Below, in pieces: positions 60,935 to 64,000 of a stretch of DNA of 64,000 nt. Below the pieces are notes generated by a model that worked only from the letters and a program-made list of their open reading frames with translations, made no database searches and was not told the DNA's origin. Source of the DNA: DATKKK01 sp964354625. Its GTDB lineage: Archaea; Thermoproteota; Bathyarchaeia; Bathyarchaeales; Bathycorpusculaceae. A program made the position numbers and the translations under genes. Every line of letters starts with the position of its first letter. The stretch's first letter is position 1. Location: the NCBI GenBank assembly GCA_964354625.1, contig CAYHAK010000003.1, forward strand, positions 15,815 through 79,814, read 5' to 3'.

Positions 60935-61798
60935 ATGAATGTGAGGAACAAAGAGAAGCTGCTCGGAATGAAACAGAGGATTCGTGAACAGCAGGAAAGA
61001 AACAGTCGCCTAACCATCACGTTGGCGGCGGCGATTCTCACAGCCGTAATTGCCATTTCAAGCCTTGCAATATACTCGTGGCAGAACCCAAGCCAAACGA
61101 TCACAGCGGGTCAACTAAGAGCGGCGATAGTTGACCAAGAAGGCCTTTCGCAATCAGGAGGCCCCAACTCCTACCTCATAGAAAACGCAACAAATGCTCT
61201 AGAACAAGATAACTACACCGTAGACTACTACCGGGGCGAGAAGGTTACCGTTGACTTCTACCGTAACTTGCCTGCGCTTGGCTACAGTCTGATCGTTCTC
61301 CGTGTTCATTCAGCGCCGCTCGTCAAGGATGGCAATGAGGTTCCCATAGTCAGCCTTTTTTCTTCTGAGCCGTACAGCAAGTCGAAATATGTTCTTGAGC
61401 AGCTCAATGATGAGGTGGTGACTGCAAGGTACTATGAGGGTTCGCCGGAGTATTTTGCTATAACGCCTGGCTTTGTTAGGAATTGCATGAGGGGCTCTTT
61501 CAATAATGCCACGGTCATCATGATGGGGTGTGATGGGCTGAAGTACAAGAGCACTGCAGAAGCTTTCATCGACAAGGGGGCAAGGGTCTACATTAGCTGG
61601 ACGGGTCCGGTGCTGGCGGATCACACCGACTCTGCAGCCATGAACTTGCTTCAGCATCTGCTTTCGGATGGGAAGACCATAAAAGAGTCAGTAAGGCAGG
61701 CAAACGTCGAAGTGGGCCCTGATCCAGTCTACTACAGCCGCCTGGAGTACTTTCCGCTTGATGCGGGAGACCAGAGATTACCCAGTAATGGCGACTGA
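60935..61798 (+). CDS. Membrane-anchored caspase-fold (C11/C25/CHAT-like) candidate
   Basis: 287 residues, ATG 60935. Basic N terminus and one membrane helix at 26-48 (TITLAAAILTAVIAISSLAI), then an extracytoplasmic domain. Two motifs are placed like a caspase-type dyad: YSLIVLRVHSAP with His125 and NATVIMMGCDGL with Cys199, each ending a hydrophobic strand. AEAFIDKGARVYISWTGPVL and LLSDGKTIKESVRQANVEVG follow, as in CHAT/C25 peptidases. Activity is unproven; it could be degenerate. Probably co-transcribed with the gene before it. Confidence 0.7.
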   Translation: MNVRNKEKLLGMKQRIREQQERNSRLTITLAAAILTAVIAISSLAIYSWQNPSQTITAGQLRAAIVDQEGLSQSGGPNSYLIENATNALEQDNYTVDYYRGEKVTVDFYRNLPALGYSLIVLRVHSAPLVKDGNEVPIVSLFSSEPYSKSKYVLEQLNDEVVTARYYEGSPEYFAITPGFVRNCMRGSFNNATVIMMGCDGLKYKSTAEAFIDKGARVYISWTGPVLADHTDSAAMNLLQHLLSDGKTIKESVRQANVEVGPDPVYYSRLEYFPLDAGDQRLPSNGD

Positions 61799-62100
61799 AC
61801 TGGAAAAGGAAGGCCTCCACTGGAGGCTAAGAGGCGCACGCGCTGGCCTTAATTGAAGAAGCCTTGGCGGAACAAAAGGAAAGGGAGCGCGTGCCTGAAG
61901 TTGAGCGTCAGAAACTGAATGACTGAGAGAAGGCACATGAAGGTCAAGCGTGAATGTCTAGATGACGGCGAGTTTTGGAAATGAGCAGACGAAGGTATTT
62001 CGATAGGCTGGAATGTAACGGCTGCATTTACAGGGGAAGCAGCTACTGCTGGGGTCAATGCCCATACAACATCTGGAAAAAAGAGCCCTACTGACCCGCC
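61799..62100. other. Gap holding small open frames
   Basis: 302 bp containing the cysteine microprotein at 61981-62094, a 15-codon frame before it (61937-61984) whose stop overlaps that start, and an open, startless frame (about 61827-61924) encoding a coiled-coil-like end (EEALAEQKERERVPEVERQK) that may be debris. Confidence 0.4.
61981..62094 (+). CDS. 37-residue cysteine-rich microprotein
   Basis: MSRRRYFDRLECNGCIYRGS followed by SYCWGQCPYNIWKKEPY: four Cys as CxxC and CxxxC, plus aromatics, enough for one zinc or Fe-S site. ATG overlaps the stop of a 15-codon frame that starts at ATG 61937 (ATGA overlap), suggesting coupled translation. No family recognised; too short to be certain. Confidence 0.5.
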   Translation: MSRRRYFDRLECNGCIYRGSSYCWGQCPYNIWKKEPY

Positions 62101-63831
62101 CTAGGGCCATTTTTGTCCGTAATGGCTTGTGCAGATGACTACATCTAATATTGTGATTTCTCCGTCCTCGTTGAGGTCAGAGTCAGATCTAAACTGAGGG
62201 TCGCCGGTCCCAGATCCATACGCACTTGTTATTCTTACTACGTCCAGAATAGTAACGTTAAAGTCACCATCAACGTCGCCGCGAATGGTAACGGTAACCG
62301 TGCCGTAAGTCAAACTGTTGTCAGTCGTGTTTGTTTCTCCAGGCACCGGAGTCACACATGCACTTACTATATAGCGAGCTTTGGCGAACCCCGTAGTGTT
62401 CCATGTGAAAACAACTGTCGTTGCGTTTCCGCTCTGCAAACCCAAGGCCTCCACATCATGTATGGTGTCGTTGACAAGAAGAGTTACGTTGGAAGCTTCA
62501 TAGTAGTCTCCGTCGTTCCTTACGACTGCAGCAATTTCTATTGTTCTCCCTTCCTCGACAACTGTCTTCGTTGAATCAACGCTGTAGATTCTTAAGTCAT
62601 GGCGAGGCGTGTATGCGAAACAAAGGACATTACCGTCGGTGGAGCCCACGTATACCCTATCGTTGACAACCGCGGGAGAAGACTCTGTGTGATGTGTTTC
62701 ATCACTGCTCCAAATGGTTTTTCCAGTGGAGACATTCAAACATGAGATTGCGCTACCTCCCACGTAAATCTTGTCCTCGGCAATAGCAGGAGCCGAAGCT
62801 GGACCACCCCTAGCTGCGCTGCGCCAAAGCTCCTGACCCGTATAAGCGTTGACACAGTGAACGCACGGACCACAGGCAATATACACTCTGCCGTTTAAGA
62901 CCGCCGCACAACCAGCTGTTGGGCGCGAGTATGGATAGAAGCTCCAGACGAGTTCACCAGTTGAAGCATCTAGGCAATAGAAATTGCCATGGACGTTGCT
63001 GCCGTTTCCATCGGAGCCAATATAAACATTTCCGTAGGCGATAGAAGGAGACGACAAAACTAGGCCTTCAGTTGTAAACCTCCAGATAATCTGGCCTGTT
63101 GTTGCGTCAAGACAGTAGCTATCATTGCCGCCACCTATGTAAACTCTGTCATTGACGACTGAAGGTGAAGACAGGACAAACATAGCTCCTGTTATCTGAC
63201 GCCAGACCAGATGCCCTGTTGAAGCGTTGAGACAGTATGTGTAGCCATCGTGAGACCCTACGTATACCAAACCTTTCGATACAGCAGGCGAAGACTGAAT
63301 ACTCGCACCAGTGTGATATGACCAATTCAGTACCCCTGTTGTTGCGTCAAGGCAATACAGATTATGGTCACCTGATCCAACATAGACCATGCCATTGACA
63401 ACTGATGGCGAAGATCTTACTCCCCAACCACCAGTCTGGTAATACCAGACGAGATCGCCTGTCGTCGAATTTAGACAGTACACTTTGCTATTGTCTGACC
63501 CCACAAAAACTAAGCCATCGACAACGGCTGGAGAAGAACGAACAGAGCCTCCTGTGGGATAAGCCCACGCTATGTCATTCGTATCTGGTCCACTTGAAGT
63601 CGAAAATCCGCTATGGGTTAAATCGTGGTGGAACGTTGGCCACCAGTCAACGCTAGCTCCACTCGTAGGCTGTTGATTCAACATGTTTATGGCTCCTTGA
63701 GCTGCAGAAGCACTGGGAATTGTCATCGTCAAAGGTTCAGTCTTGACCGCGTGAACGTTGAATGTGGACGTCAATAGGCCCGTTAAGAGCATAGCGATCA
63801 CTATTATTGCAGATGCTGTTCTCCCAAACAT
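62101..63831 (-). CDS. Secreted PQQ-like beta-propeller with CARDB and dockerin domains
   Basis: 576 residues. Signal peptide (MFGRTASAIIVIAMLLTGLL, cut near HA). Residues about 85-410 are seven or more PQQ/YVTN-type repeats of the form YCLDATTGxxxW ... SSPxVVNxxVYVGS. A CARDB-like Ig domain follows (HDLRIYSVDSTKTVVEEGRT). The C terminus is a type I dockerin with two calcium loops: GDVDGDFNVTILDVVRI (518-) and SDLNEDGEITILDVVIC (551-572). Dockerins bind cohesins on partner proteins; none is in the window. ATG start with AGGAG upstream. Probably cell-surface or extracellular. Confidence 0.9.
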   Translation of the reverse strand: MFGRTASAIIVIAMLLTGLLTSTFNVHAVKTEPLTMTIPSASAAQGAINMLNQQPTSGASVDWWPTFHHDLTHSGFSTSSGPDTNDIAWAYPTGGSVRSSPAVVDGLVFVGSDNSKVYCLNSTTGDLVWYYQTGGWGVRSSPSVVNGMVYVGSGDHNLYCLDATTGVLNWSYHTGASIQSSPAVSKGLVYVGSHDGYTYCLNASTGHLVWRQITGAMFVLSSPSVVNDRVYIGGGNDSYCLDATTGQIIWRFTTEGLVLSSPSIAYGNVYIGSDGNGSNVHGNFYCLDASTGELVWSFYPYSRPTAGCAAVLNGRVYIACGPCVHCVNAYTGQELWRSAARGGPASAPAIAEDKIYVGGSAISCLNVSTGKTIWSSDETHHTESSPAVVNDRVYVGSTDGNVLCFAYTPRHDLRIYSVDSTKTVVEEGRTIEIAAVVRNDGDYYEASNVTLLVNDTIHDVEALGLQSGNATTVVFTWNTTGFAKARYIVSACVTPVPGETNTTDNSLTYGTVTVTIRGDVDGDFNVTILDVVRITSAYGSGTGDPQFRSDSDLNEDGEITILDVVICTSHYGQKWP

Positions 63832-64000
63832 TGCTTCTCCTGACCTCTATGAATGAATAGAGTCTAGGCCGCATAAAGCGCTTGTGATAGAATCTTCTAT
63901 GGCATCAGCTCATCTGCCAACGAAGTGTATTTGTGTGCGCTAGCTCATAGAACTCTCTTTCAAAAGCCATTTAACGAGTTCAGAGTATACTTTGGTAGTG
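63832..64000. other. Upstream region of the propeller gene, to window end
   Basis: 169 bp. AGGAGAAGCA on the minus strand is the Shine-Dalgarno of the propeller gene. No other gene is seen before the window ends. Confidence 0.35.

Overview
The window is a chromosomal segment of an archaeon. Archaeal and eukaryote-like information-processing genes are spread along it: thermosome, Cdc48/VCP, FEN1, aEF-1beta, RpoK, a histone, ribosomal proteins S17e, S25e and S26e, a proteasome beta subunit, Pth2, TruD, Trm5, RtcA and archaetidylinositol-phosphate synthase. S25e and S26e occur in the TACK/Asgard archaea. Together with a histone, CofE, HdrABC and an ETF/acyl-CoA dehydrogenase set they point to a Bathyarchaeia-like member of the TACK group. 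That placement is inference; no rRNA or tRNA gene was recognised. Coding is dense, with frequent TTG and GTG starts, Shine-Dalgarno starts mixed with leaderless starts behind TATA boxes, and no IS element or CRISPR array.

Layout. 0-16 kb: pyrF, a small ribbon-helix-helix regulator, a GMP synthase ATP-pyrophosphatase subunit, an arcadin-1-like protein, acylphosphatase, rtcA, trm5, a DUF371 gene without a standard start codon, an HTH/S-layer-like regulator, a decayed metE, glmS, pcm, trpB2 and fen1. 16-24 kb: zinc ribbon with aEF-1beta, Cdc48, geranylgeranyl reductase, pth2 and truD. 24-33 kb: a CDP-alcohol phosphotransferase, S26e, DUF4438, three tandem CBS-domain genes, pyrC, Mut7-C, rpoK (apparent ACG start), thermosome and threonine synthase. 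33-41 kb: an energy-metabolism block with etfB-etfA on the plus strand and an acyl-CoA dehydrogenase plus hdrB-hdrC-hdrA on the minus strand. 41-48 kb: a large membrane protein, a DegT aminotransferase, a cDPG-synthetase-like GTPase coupled to a cyclophilin-fold protein, S25e, histone, TatD and S17e. 48-56 kb: an aminotransferase / hydroxypyruvate reductase / glycerate kinase module, a ubiquitin-like protein next to cofE, an ECF-type permease, a SAM-hydrolysing enzyme, nadM and an alkyltransferase. 56-60 kb: a frameshifted integrase, a proteasome beta subunit whose catalytic Thr1 is Ala, AMMECR1 and a decayed stretch. 60-64 kb: secreted or membrane proteins, including a caspase-fold candidate and a PQQ-propeller/dockerin protein.

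How genes work together. EtfAB, the acyl-CoA dehydrogenase and HdrABC could pass acyl-CoA-derived electrons through ETF to a heterodisulfide-reductase-like flavin/Fe-S complex. The aminotransferase, hydroxypyruvate reductase and glycerate kinase could form a serine/hydroxypyruvate/glycerate route into glycolysis.

The most unusual signals are: (1) an alternating GC motif, consensus WAGCGCGCGCG, at about a dozen places, mostly intergenic and coinciding with the break points of two damaged genes; (2) two clearly conserved genes (rpoK and DUF371) lacking any ATG/GTG/TTG start in frame; (3) the Thr1-to-Ala proteasome subunit; (4) the Etf-ACAD-Hdr block with an inverted repeat flanking the TATA box of the dehydrogenase gene.
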